In this document: one piece after another, positions 28,646 through 36,866 of the stretch
Layout: every line of letters starts with the position of its first letter
Position numbering within the stretch: the first letter of the stretch is position 1
Source: Promethearchaeota archaeon
GTDB taxonomy: Archaea > Asgardarchaeota > Lokiarchaeia > Sigyniarchaeales > SOKP01
Assembly: GCA_019058445.1 (NCBI GenBank)
Contig: JAHPZA010000004.1
Coordinates: 62,001 to 126,000, forward strand
Direction of reading: 5' to 3'
DNA: 64,000 nt
The notes under the pieces: generated by a model
What the model saw: only the letters and a program-made list of their open reading frames with translations
Told to the model about the DNA's origin: nothing
The model's database searches: none
Made by a program: the position numbers and the translations under genes

Positions 28646-29320
28646 ATAGCATTACATGAATTAGACGATCTCTTAGACAGCGCAACAATTAAACCCACTT
28701 TTGAATATGTACATATTATCTTAGCTTTGTATATATTTAACAACAATCCGACGGGATTAGGAAGATATCGTTTAGAAAAAGAATTATCTATTGGATCTGG
28801 CACAGCTAAATCTTTAATTAAAAGGCTAAAGAAGAAAGTAAGCTTTATAACTGTATTTGAGAATAATATTAGAAAGGGACATATACTAACAAATAAAGGT
28901 CAAGAATTTTTAAACAGATTCAAAAGAAAAATACCGTTTCTCATAAAAGGTGACAGTGAGATTTTAAAAGATATAATTATTGAATCTGAAGATACATGCG
29001 TTTATATTTGCCAAGTTAAAGATAGTGCAGAAAAATTAACAAATGGAATAGCCCAGAGAGATGCAGCAATAAAAATTAATGGCAAAGGTGCAAGTTGTAT
29101 TGTGTTTAATGGAAAAGATTTCGTATTTGAACTAGAACCCTCTTCAGAAGAGGATAAGGAGCATATGCAAGTAAATGAGGACGTTCAGGATTATTTTAAG
29201 AAAATTATCATAGAAGAAAATTCACTTTTGGAGAAAAATGATGTAATTATTTTAGGATTAGGAGATAGCTCTGAAATAGCAAGATTAGCATCTTTAAATG
29301 CTGCGTTAACCTTACTTTAA
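28646..29320 (+). CDS. DUF4443-type winged-helix regulator; start unclear, possibly non-AUG
   Basis: N-terminal wHTH (GLGRYRLEKELSIGSGTAKS, then LIKRLKKK) followed by an alpha/beta domain ending in VIILGLGDSSEIARLASLNA, typical of archaeal DUF4443 proteins. TTG 28727 would cut off the first helix. The frame stays open upstream to 28640 and encodes LHELDDLLDSATIKPTFEYV, which resembles family N-termini, but contains no ATG, GTG or TTG. The given start (ATA 28646) is therefore tentative; the minimal version is 28727-29320 (197 aa). It is followed after 22 bp by a JAMM peptidase gene, probably an operon. Confidence 0.8.
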   Translation: MALHELDDLLDSATIKPTFEYVHIILALYIFNNNPTGLGRYRLEKELSIGSGTAKSLIKRLKKKVSFITVFENNIRKGHILTNKGQEFLNRFKRKIPFLIKGDSEILKDIIIESEDTCVYICQVKDSAEKLTNGIAQRDAAIKINGKGASCIVFNGKDFVFELEPSSEEDKEHMQVNEDVQDYFKKIIIEENSLLEKNDVIILGLGDSSEIARLASLNAALTLL

Positions 29321-29342
29321 TAATATAGATAATTTAAGAAAA

Positions 29343-29822
29343 ATGAAGTTTGAAAAAGACATAATAATCATAGTATCTCAAAAGATAATGGACGATTTAA
29401 AAAATTGCGTAAACAACGCAAGTCCTAATGAAGCTTGTGGTTTAATCTTTGGGGATATAAAGGAAATTCAGGTTAGTGAAGGATTTCAATATCATTATAT
29501 TGCGCGAAAATTTGAATGTCTTGAATCAGATAAGAAATCTCCTGTTGCATTTCTTATAGAAAATATTGAAAGATTAAATAAAGTATGGCAAAATGCAGCG
29601 CAGAAATATAACTTGCGTCTGATTAGTATCTTTCATTCTCATCCGGCGGGTTCTTCTCCAAGCGGAGTAGACCATAATAATATGGTGTATTTAGATAACT
29701 GTGGCAATAGAGCATTTAAAAATCAGATTTGGACAATTATGGACGCTCATAATTTCAATTTAAATGGTTACATTTACTATCATGAAGAAATAATGGAAGT
29801 AGTTGTAGAAATTAATAAATAA
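29343..29822 (+). CDS. JAB1/MPN (JAMM) metallopeptidase
   Basis: Predicted 159 aa, a stand-alone MPN+ domain. The zinc site is complete: Glu30 in NEACGLIFG, His98 and His100 in HSHPAG, Ser107 and Asp110 in SPSGVD. The loop between HxH and SxxD is one residue shorter than in Rpn11-like enzymes. Archaeal JAMM proteins cleave ubiquitin-like (SAMP/Urm1-type) conjugates; no ubiquitin-like or E1 gene is nearby. It lies downstream of the DUF4443 gene and convergent with the proteasome beta gene. Confidence 0.92.
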   Translation: MKFEKDIIIIVSQKIMDDLKNCVNNASPNEACGLIFGDIKEIQVSEGFQYHYIARKFECLESDKKSPVAFLIENIERLNKVWQNAAQKYNLRLISIFHSHPAGSSPSGVDHNNMVYLDNCGNRAFKNQIWTIMDAHNFNLNGYIYYHEEIMEVVVEINK

Positions 29823-29881
29823 GTTATTACAATTGAAATATTCCTTATTTTATGTTTAATGCATCAAATATAAGAAGATTA

Positions 29882-30532
29882 TTATTGAATTTGTTTATAC
29901 CCATCCTTATCTATCGTGCAGATTTGAATTTTGAAACCTGATGCTGCATCGCGTTCGCGAGAACTGGTGATTGCAGTTTTGATTAATTCAATACCCTCAT
30001 TTACAGACATATTTGGTTTCCAATCTGCTTCTAAAACACCTAAGGAAAAAGGAGAACCAGACCCAAATGATATGAATTTATCTTCTTCATAGAGGGTTCC
30101 TAATAAATCAATACCGTAAAGCTTCCCTTTTTTTTCTTTTTCAGAGTATCCTCCAACAATCATCAATGATAGGAAGAATGAACGTCCAGAAAAAAGAATA
30201 TTCCTCGTTATATTTGCTATGTATTTAGGCTCAGGGACCTCTCCTTCTTCTACTTCCTTAAGCCGTGAAAGAGCACTAATCTGATTTACGACATATTGAC
30301 AATCCGCGACCCCCCCGCTAATAGTTGCAGCCACATACTTATTGACTTCAAATAGTTTTTGAGCTTGTTTGGTTGCAACTGTATATCCTGCTGTAGCTTG
30401 AGATTCTGTGCCTATAATCACTCCTCCATTTACAATAATCCCTACAGTAGTCGTTCCTGAGTGAATTGCTTTTAAATAATCTTTCTCATTAGTTTGAGGA
30501 TTTATATTATTTCCCATCATTCGATTTGACAC
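29882..30532 (-). CDS. psmB: 20S proteasome beta subunit
   Basis: Predicted 216 aa. A 26-residue propeptide ends in SG, and autocleavage would expose Thr27 as Thr1 (TTTVGI). Counting from Thr1, Lys33 is present (in TKQAQKLFEV). Position 17 is Glu (GTESQATAG) rather than Asp, as in the Thermoplasma enzyme. SRERDAASG carries the conserved Ser129/Asp166-type region. It forms the two inner heptameric rings of the 20S core. The alpha subunit is not in the window. It is divergent from eS8. Confidence 0.95.
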   Translation of the reverse strand: MSNRMMGNNINPQTNEKDYLKAIHSGTTTVGIIVNGGVIIGTESQATAGYTVATKQAQKLFEVNKYVAATISGGVADCQYVVNQISALSRLKEVEEGEVPEPKYIANITRNILFSGRSFFLSLMIVGGYSEKEKKGKLYGIDLLGTLYEEDKFISFGSGSPFSLGVLEADWKPNMSVNEGIELIKTAITSSRERDAASGFKIQICTIDKDGYKQIQ

Positions 30533-30700
30533 TTCAATCTGTTTTAATATTGGTGTTTTATTATGATATTATATTTAAAGAAAGTATTGAACTAAATATA
30601 TTTTTCTCTAATAAAAAATTATAAATGCTTCAAATTCACAAAATTTTAAAGAAATCAGATATTAATTAGAACATAATATTTTGAATTGAATTGATCAAGA

Positions 30701-31078
30701 ATGGCAAGAAGTCAGTCGAGAAGCAAAAGAAAATACACTGGTAAAAAATACAAACTTTTTCGAAAAAAAAGAAAACGAGAGCTTGAAAGACCTCCAATCA
30801 ATACTCAAATTGGCTCAGAAAAAGTTAAAACTCAACGCGTTATGGGGGGCAATAGTAAAGTCAAGCTTTTTTCTACGGATTATGTCAATTTAACCGATCC
30901 GAATACCAATAAGACTCAGAAAGTTAGGATTATGAGATTTGAAAGCAATCAAGCATCAAAAGATATTAATAGAAGGCATATTTTAACAAAAGGAGCCATA
31001 ATTGAAACTGAATTAGGAAAGGCTAGAATTACCAGTCGTCCCGGTCAACATGGCCAATTAAATGCAATTTTAATTTAA
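30701..31078 (+). CDS. rps8e: Ribosomal protein eS8
   Basis: Predicted 125 aa, the usual archaeal length. The N-terminus ARSQSRSKRKYTGKK, the central RVMGGNSKVKLFSTDYVNL and the C-terminal ITSRPGQHGQLNAILI are diagnostic. It is a small-subunit component shared with eukaryotes, divergent from the proteasome gene. Confidence 0.96.
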   Translation: MARSQSRSKRKYTGKKYKLFRKKRKRELERPPINTQIGSEKVKTQRVMGGNSKVKLFSTDYVNLTDPNTNKTQKVRIMRFESNQASKDINRRHILTKGAIIETELGKARITSRPGQHGQLNAILI

Positions 31079-31126
31079 ACAGATCTCTTCAAAATTAAAA
31101 CAGAGCTTATCCTCAATTTTTCTCTT

Positions 31127-31402
31127 TTAAAAAGGATTATCAGAACTTAAGTTCAATTCATCTGATACCTTTTCATTCTCAAACTCATACTCGTTTAAAG
31201 TAAATATACTGAAAACTAACATCAAGATGAATATTCCACTAATCAAGAAGAGTTCAAAAATCATTTCTCCAAATAAGTTAAAGGCTAATAAAACATATCC
31301 TTCTTGCCCGCCATATAAGAAGGCTACCCATATAAAAAAGGTTAAGAATCCCCATCCTGTAGATCCAAATACGCAGATAAATGTTTTTTTTGCCAAATTC
31401 AT
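31127..31402 (-). CDS. Small membrane protein, unknown
   Basis: Predicted 91 aa with two clear hydrophobic segments (about 8-30 and 40-68) and an acidic, Ser-rich cytosolic tail. ATG start. The opposite frame is also open over part of it, but lacks this hydrophobic pattern. There is no recognised family. A palindrome lies 56 bp upstream of its start. Confidence 0.55.
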   Translation of the reverse strand: MNLAKKTFICVFGSTGWGFLTFFIWVAFLYGGQEGYVLLAFNLFGEMIFELFLISGIFILMLVFSIFTLNEYEFENEKVSDELNLSSDNPF

Positions 31403-31773
31403 TTTAATTCCGTATTTTCCTAATCGTGACTTTTAGAATATTTAAATAATTCCTTCTATTACCAACTTTGGTAATCAAATTACTAATTAAATAAAATAGA
31501 AGATAAATTTATAAATTACTTGATATCATTAAAGTACGTGTTGACATGACATAAAAAAATAGTTAAAACGAATTTTTAAGAATTGGAAATTTTATCCTTT
31601 GAGTTCATTGTTCATTTGTTATTTTTGATTATTTTTTCAATTATAATAATTACAGATTGCTCAAAAAATGAATTAAACCTATTAACTTATAACTTAATTT
31701 TCAAGATTTCTTTACAAAACTTTAAATTTATCATTAAATTTGCTAAATTTAAATTCTAATTATATTATAAGAG
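31403..31773. other. Intergenic region with a palindromic candidate operator
   Basis: This is 371 bp between divergent genes. The only structure I see is the palindrome at 31458-31475; the rest is AT-rich promoter-like DNA. Confidence 0.5.
31458..31475. promoter_or_regulatory. Perfect 18-bp palindrome ATTACCAACTTTGGTAAT
   Basis: ATTACCAA and TTGGTAAT flank a 2-bp centre. Size and symmetry fit a site for a dimeric HTH regulator. It lies in the divergent promoter region of the small membrane protein (31402) and the methyltransferase (31774). Confidence 0.5.
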
Positions 31774-32874
31774 TTGAAATTCAAAATTAGTAAAGAGAAT
31801 ATAAGATCTATAATGGATCAATTTAATATTTTTGTTAGAGATAATATTGTAGGATATCTAACAGTGATTTTAGTTGGAATAGGAAGACGATTGGGAATTT
31901 TCCAATATTTATATAAAAAAGCAATTTCTGAAAATATTGATAAGAAGATTGAATCTGTGTCATTTTCAGTTAGTGAATTAATAACAAAGCTTGATCTAAA
32001 TGAAAGATATTTAGATGGTTGGTTAACTGCTGCTATAGAAGTAGGACTTATTGAAATTGAAAATAACGATACAAAATTATTAAAAACTTGTCCGTATATA
32101 TATGACTTTTTTATTGATAGTAATAATCCCGTTTTTCTTGGAGCAGCTTATGGTAGTATTTATAGAATTGCCCTACAAGAAGATGATGTGTTTAAAAATT
32201 TTAAGACAGGTAAATTAATAAGTCGAGCTCAAATTCCAAAAGACATTGTTATGGAAGGCCATCGTGCAACGGCAAGAATGGGAAATACATTAGAGAATTA
32301 CTTTGCAAAACACTTTCGTCAATTTCAAAAAAATCTTAAAAAGGAGGGAAAAATTCTTGAAATAGGTTGTGGTTATGGTTATAATTTGCTAAATTGGGCG
32401 AAGAAATATAAGAAATGTGGTATAATTGGGCTTGATATAGATGAAGAAGCAGTGAATTTTACAAGGGAACAAGTTCTAAAAAATAAATTGGATGAAAGAG
32501 TTGAAGTTTTAACTATTTCTATTGAGGATTATGAAATTCCAAAGGATAAAAACAAATTTGATTTAATCCTTTTAAATGAAGTACTTCATGAAATGGAGAT
32601 GGATGATACTTTTAGAAAAAATGTTATTGATAGATTATACTTACTTCTAAAAGAGGGTGGTATCGTTCTGATTGGAGAATCTATAATAGAAGATCTATTT
32701 GATCCGAGCCGAAAACCACAATTACTTGAAGCACTACATAAATGGCAAGAAATTGGCTTGACTTCCAAGTTCTATAGCGAAAAAAGTTTCAGAGAATTAA
32801 TAGCTTTAACTTCTTTTAAAAATGTTGAATTAATCAAGGAAACGTATAATTCTTTTTGGGTACTAAAAAAATAA
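31774..32874 (+). CDS. SAM-dependent class I methyltransferase with N-terminal winged helix
   Basis: Predicted 366 aa from TTG (an in-frame ATG at 31813 is the alternative). The first 110 residues look like the helical/winged-helix dimerisation domain of small-molecule O-methyltransferases (LDLNERYLDGWLTAAIEVGL). The Rossmann motif I ILEIGCGYGYN, the acidic residue in IIGLDIDEEAV and motif IV LILLNEVLHEME are clear. The substrate is unknown. Confidence 0.85.
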   Translation: MKFKISKENIRSIMDQFNIFVRDNIVGYLTVILVGIGRRLGIFQYLYKKAISENIDKKIESVSFSVSELITKLDLNERYLDGWLTAAIEVGLIEIENNDTKLLKTCPYIYDFFIDSNNPVFLGAAYGSIYRIALQEDDVFKNFKTGKLISRAQIPKDIVMEGHRATARMGNTLENYFAKHFRQFQKNLKKEGKILEIGCGYGYNLLNWAKKYKKCGIIGLDIDEEAVNFTREQVLKNKLDERVEVLTISIEDYEIPKDKNKFDLILLNEVLHEMEMDDTFRKNVIDRLYLLLKEGGIVLIGESIIEDLFDPSRKPQLLEALHKWQEIGLTSKFYSEKSFRELIALTSFKNVELIKETYNSFWVLKK

Positions 32875-32924
32875 CGTATCAATTCCTTCCATTACTCAAA
32901 ATAATTAATTGATTTCATTAATAA

Positions 32925-32940
32925 TTTAATACGTATTAAA
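32925..32940. repeat. 16-bp palindrome TTTAATACGTATTAAA
   Basis: A perfect self-complementary 16-mer between convergent gene ends (methyltransferase and hypA). It could be a shared termination structure or a protein site. In AT-rich DNA chance occurrence is possible. Confidence 0.4.
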
Positions 32941-33006
32941 TACGTCAATTAAAAATTGATCTTTAAGCAAAATATTCAATACAAAACTTATAATCTCAGA
33001 TAAAAA

Positions 33007-33378
33007 TTATTCTTGAATTTTTATATTCTTCACATTAGCCTTTTTGCCTTCAATTACTTCAGTATTTTTACTTTCGCAATGCTGACATTGAAATAGCTCA
33101 AGTCCTTTTAAATAAGTATCTTCACTAAGAGTAACAGTAGAGATTTTTCCACATTCTCGACATTTAATTTTTCCAGGTAAAATTTCAATGACTAATTCAG
33201 CACCTTCAGCAATAGAACCATGAGTAGCCATTTTAAATGATTGTTTTAATAACTCTGGTACAATTAAGGTCAACTCTCCAATTTCTAAATATACTTCTGA
33301 AATCTTTTTCGCATTATATTTAATTGCTGTAGCTTCAGCTACTTTAAAAATATTGTAGGCAAAAGAAAATTCATGCAT
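33007..33378 (-). CDS. hypA: HypA hydrogenase nickel-insertion protein
   Basis: Predicted 123 aa. The N-terminal MHEFSFA provides the Ni-binding His2-Glu3. The zinc site is CREC (73-76) and CQHC (98-101). HypA delivers nickel to NiFe hydrogenase with HypB. No other hyp or hydrogenase gene is in the window. It lies 10 bp downstream of SRP19 on the same strand, so they are probably co-transcribed. Confidence 0.95.
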   Translation of the reverse strand: MHEFSFAYNIFKVAEATAIKYNAKKISEVYLEIGELTLIVPELLKQSFKMATHGSIAEGAELVIEILPGKIKCRECGKISTVTLSEDTYLKGLELFQCQHCESKNTEVIEGKKANVKNIKIQE

Positions 33379-33388
33379 AGTTTAATTT

Positions 33389-33685
33389 CTAACCTTTTCC
33401 TCGGATTTTTCTAATTTCTCTTGCAACTTCCAATAAAATTTTTGATTTTTTTTTTCCTTTCCCATCAATTACTACTCTACCGGGATTATCCCACCATGAT
33501 TTTGGGTATTTGAAACTGCCCTCTACATCCGCTTTATATCCTAATCTCTTAGCCGCGGTAGCAATTTCTTTGGTGGTCACTTTTTCTATGGCAAAATTTT
33601 TGGGAAGCTTCCTTCCTTCTGACCTACTTCTCTTACTATCAAAATACTGAGGCCAAAAAATCAGAAAAGGTTTTCTCGATCTCAT
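33389..33685 (-). CDS. srp19: Signal recognition particle protein SRP19
   Basis: Predicted 98 aa. FLIFWPQYFDSKRSRSEGRK and LPK, then the C-terminal YPKSWWDNPGRVVID, are family signatures. It binds 7S RNA helices 6 and 8 and promotes SRP54 loading. It is upstream of hypA with a 10-bp gap. Confidence 0.96.
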   Translation of the reverse strand: MRSRKPFLIFWPQYFDSKRSRSEGRKLPKNFAIEKVTTKEIATAAKRLGYKADVEGSFKYPKSWWDNPGRVVIDGKGKKKSKILLEVAREIRKIRGKG

Positions 33686-33833
33686 AAAAAGTTGCTTAAA
33701 GTTATTACTAATAACATAAAAAACTCTTTAAAGAATTTAAAAATTATTAGTATGAATTATAAAACTTTGATTTTGGAATAATTTCAAGATTCTAAATTAG
33801 AAAATAGAAAAAAATGATTAATTTTACTTCATT

Positions 33834-35825
33834 TTAATTTCTCGATAGTATCTGAGTAATTTTTTGAAGGTATTCCAACGAGTTAATTTTATTATTACTT
33901 AAATCATCATAAATCTGCTGTAATTCTTCTAAATTATTTTTAATACGATCAAAGAATTCCTTAGAGTCTATCAAGTTGTTTATTGTATTTCTGATTTTAA
34001 ACTTCTCTTTATCTAATCTAAGTTCTTCGGGTTCGAATAAGTCCACATCTTTTTTGAACTTTATTATATAGTCCGTTATTGTATTGCAAAAATCATCAAA
34101 TTCACTTTCATTGAATTCAAAACCTAACTCGCGGCTTAAACCTATTTTACTAAGATCTCCCCATGATACATCAGCTCCTTTTATTGGAATGATTTGAATT
34201 TTATGTGTCCGAGCTAATTCAAGTTCATGAGCGCAATCCACAGAATTAAATACAGATTTCTGAGATGCGAAAAATAGTAAAAGTTGGGATTCAGGTACTC
34301 GTTCATTCATAAAGTCATCAATATTGCCTGATAAATCCTCCTCACAATAGAATGCTTGATAAATTTCATTTTGTTCTTTAAGAATCTCTGATATTTTATC
34401 AATCTTAAAGTAATCAAAATCAGCAACCGCATGGCTTAAGAATATGTTTAATGTTGCGTTTTTCCTACAAAATTTTAAGATTTCAGGGATCTCTTTAGTA
34501 ATAACTTTCTGTGATTCTTCATTCCATGGATTATTCTCTAATAAGAGTTGTGTTAGGTTATCTAAAGACCATATTGGTCCAGGGAGTTCAGAAAAATTAT
34601 TCATCCTTAAATCAAGATAATCCAAAGCTTCTAAGTTACCTATCGATCTAGGAAGTGATTTTAATTTGTTGGAGATTAAACTTAACTTTTCGAGTGATTT
34701 GAGTTCTCCTATTTCATCTGGTATATCTTCAAATTCATTTTGACTCAAATTTAGTAATTTAAGATTTGTTAATTTTCGAATGGAACTAATGATAGTTTTC
34801 AACTCATTACTACTTAGACTGAGATATTCTAATGACGATAAGTTTCCTATAGAATCCGGTAATTTATTTATTTTATTATACCCCAATTCTAAGTTTTTTA
34901 GTGAATTTAAATTTCCAATTGATTCCGGAATTGAAATAATTTGATTACTTTCTAAATCAAGACTTTTTAATTCCACAAGATTTCCTATTGAAGCCGGGAT
35001 ACTTACTAATTTACCACGTTTTATTTGCATTTTTTGAAGTGATTTGAGATTTCCAATCGATTCTGGCAGTGAGCCAAAATTTTTTGCATTTCTTATACTG
35101 AGTTCCCTAAGTGATATAAGTCCCCCAATAGTTTCAGGAAGAGATTCAAAAATAGTATTACCAGACAAATCTAGTTCTTCAAGATACGAAAGGTTTCCAA
35201 TAGAATTTGGAAGTGTTTTAAGATTATCAATATTCCGTAAATCTAAAATATTAAGATAAGAAAGATTTCCTATCGAATCGGGGAGATTATTTATATTTTT
35301 ATTACTTGCTAGGATTAATTCTTTAAGAGAAGTAAGATTTCCTATGAAGTCTGGAAGATGTGGTATTTGAGTAGAACTTAAATCTAACTTTTCAAGCGCA
35401 TTTAAGTTTTCCATAGAGTCTGGTAAGTTAATTCCTCTATTTATACTTAATAACAATGTTTTGAGAGATCTAAGTTCTCCAATCGAACTCGGAAGAGTCT
35501 CTAATCTATTGTTAGTCAAATCCAAAATTTCTAAGGATTTAAGATTTCCAATCGATTCGGGGAGCGTTTTCAATTCATTATTTTTTAAATAAAGAGCCCT
35601 AAGCGATGCTAAATTTCCAATTGATTCGGGGAGTTCTGGTAATCCGCTCACCATCATTGTTATTGAAATAATCTCATTATTCTCAACTTCATAATACATA
35701 TTTCTATTTAGATTACTAGTCTCAACTTCCTGTTTACTTGGTACTGGACGTTTAAATCTTGATAAATTGCCCAATTCTTTTAGTAATTCCAAATCTTCCC
35801 ATTTTAAATTATTTACATCTGCCAT
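33834..35825 (-). CDS. LRR-TIR protein
   Basis: Predicted 663 aa. About sixteen 23-residue leucine-rich repeats (LPESIGNLxSLxxLxLxxN) fill residues 60-440. A TIR-like domain follows, starting at NIFLSHAVADFDYF (about 458). Its acidic residue lies in DCAHELELART (about 531), the position of the NADase glutamate in TIR enzymes. A helical C-terminal tail of about 100 residues ends the protein. No signal peptide is visible. By analogy with TIR proteins it may hydrolyse NAD or signal through self-association once the LRRs bind a ligand. No partner gene is adjacent. Confidence 0.88.
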   Translation of the reverse strand: MADVNNLKWEDLELLKELGNLSRFKRPVPSKQEVETSNLNRNMYYEVENNEIISITMMVSGLPELPESIGNLASLRALYLKNNELKTLPESIGNLKSLEILDLTNNRLETLPSSIGELRSLKTLLLSINRGINLPDSMENLNALEKLDLSSTQIPHLPDFIGNLTSLKELILASNKNINNLPDSIGNLSYLNILDLRNIDNLKTLPNSIGNLSYLEELDLSGNTIFESLPETIGGLISLRELSIRNAKNFGSLPESIGNLKSLQKMQIKRGKLVSIPASIGNLVELKSLDLESNQIISIPESIGNLNSLKNLELGYNKINKLPDSIGNLSSLEYLSLSSNELKTIISSIRKLTNLKLLNLSQNEFEDIPDEIGELKSLEKLSLISNKLKSLPRSIGNLEALDYLDLRMNNFSELPGPIWSLDNLTQLLLENNPWNEESQKVITKEIPEILKFCRKNATLNIFLSHAVADFDYFKIDKISEILKEQNEIYQAFYCEEDLSGNIDDFMNERVPESQLLLFFASQKSVFNSVDCAHELELARTHKIQIIPIKGADVSWGDLSKIGLSRELGFEFNESEFDDFCNTITDYIIKFKKDVDLFEPEELRLDKEKFKIRNTINNLIDSKEFFDRIKNNLEELQQIYDDLSNNKINSLEYLQKITQILSRN

Positions 35826-36016
35826 TGTTAACCATATCTCTTTAGTAATTATTTCTTTTATATGTTAAAGTGACTGTTTTTACCGTAAAAACAAATAATT
35901 AATACTGATTTTTAATATTTGCTTAAAGTTATTTTAATTTCAAATTTCTAAAAAAGATTTCAATGAACGTAAACTTAATTTAAAAAAAATTCTAATTATT
36001 TTATAAAAAAGCCAAA

Positions 36017-36649
36017 GTGATGATAATTCAAGAAAAGCTAAAATTATTAACTGAGAGTCTTAAAGAAGATTTAAAGGTCCCAGAAGAAGTAATTTATTTA
36101 TTACTGAATTTGAATGAGGATGTTAGATTAATTGAAAGTAAGAGTATATTGATCCAAGCATTAATAGATATGATTATTAAAACAAAATCCTCGATTATAA
36201 TATATACTCCATTTGCTATTCCTGAGATTTTACAAACTGCATCGGAATTTGCATATCAGAGAAAAAGTGCAAGGTTTTTGCTTACATGTAAATGGGATAT
36301 GATGGCATATGGAGATATAATTAAAAAAATGAGAATGCTGGGAAACATCTTTTTTCGAAATATTGACATGCCATCTAAATATTATTTATGTTCTCGAGAT
36401 GCCAGTGATTGGTTATTAGGAATATCTAGTGAAAGTGAAACTATAACTATTCAATGTTCAGATGAAAATAAATCTAATGTTATTGCTGAAATCATGTCAT
36501 ATTTTTTTGAAATATCAAAACCAATGGACGTTGCATTTAAAGTAGCAGCAATGAAAGCAAAAATAGAAAAGAAAAAAATTAAAGACGCAAAGAAAAAGGC
36601 TAAAAAAGAAAGAAAAAAAGAAAAAAAGATGAAAAAAATGTATAAATAA
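36017..36649 (+). CDS. Unknown protein with TrmB-C/PLD-like core and poly-Lys tail
   Basis: Predicted 210 aa. A central alpha/beta region (SSIIIYTPFAIPEIL...) faintly resembles the PLD-like C-domain of TrmB regulators. The last 40 residues are an extreme Lys-rich tail (KKKIKDAKKKAKKERKKEKK), suggesting nucleic-acid contact. There is no N-terminal HTH. It lies immediately upstream of the tRNA-Pro gene. Confidence 0.65.
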   Translation: MMIIQEKLKLLTESLKEDLKVPEEVIYLLLNLNEDVRLIESKSILIQALIDMIIKTKSSIIIYTPFAIPEILQTASEFAYQRKSARFLLTCKWDMMAYGDIIKKMRMLGNIFFRNIDMPSKYYLCSRDASDWLLGISSESETITIQCSDENKSNVIAEIMSYFFEISKPMDVAFKVAAMKAKIEKKKIKDAKKKAKKERKKEKKMKKMYK

Positions 36650-36755
36650 GGATAGATAGTTAAAAATAAATTGTAATTACCATTTTTATTATTGCTTTTC
36701 ATAGTTTTTAATACCCTTACCTCACATGGGAGGGTGGTCTAGCTTGGTATGATAC

Positions 36756-36785
36756 ATAATTTGTCGTTCAGCCAAATTAGGCGAA
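36756..36785 (+). other. tRNA-Pro intron 1 (position 27/28)
   Basis: A 30-nt insert inside the anticodon stem. It contains the perfect 7-bp hairpin TAATTTG...CAAATTA. Removing it restores the fully paired stem CTCGG/CCGAG. Confidence 0.7.
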
Positions 36786-36795
36786 TCGGCTGGGG

Positions 36796-36824
36796 CAGTC
36801 AAAGCTTTTGCTTGGATTACAGAA
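36796..36824 (+). other. tRNA-Pro intron 2 (position 37/38)
   Basis: A 29-nt insert at the canonical archaeal intron site, with an AAGC-TTTT-GCTT hairpin. The boundary could shift by one base (36797-36825). Confidence 0.65.
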
Positions 36825-36866
36825 GCCGAGTGGCCGGGGGTTCAATTCCCCCCTCTCCCATTTTAA

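Larger units (their letters stand above)
36728..36860 (+). tRNA. tRNA-Pro(GGG) with two introns
   Basis: Acceptor GGGAGGG (36728-36734) pairs with CTCTCCC (36853-36859), discriminator A36860, CCA not encoded. T-arm GGGGG-TTCAATT-CCCCC (36836-36852). D-arm 36737-36753 with G18G19. The cloverleaf closes only if 36756-36785 (30 nt, with a 7-bp TAATTTG/CAAATTA hairpin) and about 36796-36824 (29 nt, with an AAGC/GCTT hairpin) are removed. The anticodon stem is then C36755+TCGG (36786-36789) with CCGAG (36826-36830), and the loop is CTGGGG plus one base, anticodon GGG. Mature length is 74 nt. The introns sit at positions 27/28 (non-canonical) and 37/38 (canonical). The exact splice sites have 1-nt ambiguity. 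Confidence 0.8.

Noticed and set aside
29882..30532. Loss of the catalytic Asp17 in the proteasome beta subunit
   Set aside because: Position 17 is Glu, as in the active Thermoplasma enzyme, so it is not a defect.
34600..35700. Apparent DNA repeats every roughly 69 bp
   Set aside because: These are the codons of leucine-rich repeats; the period and phase follow the protein, not a CRISPR or satellite.
36756..36785. Reading TTTGTCG here as an Asp (GTC) anticodon loop
   Set aside because: The flanking bases cannot form an anticodon stem, while treating the segment as an intron gives a perfect Pro(GGG) cloverleaf.
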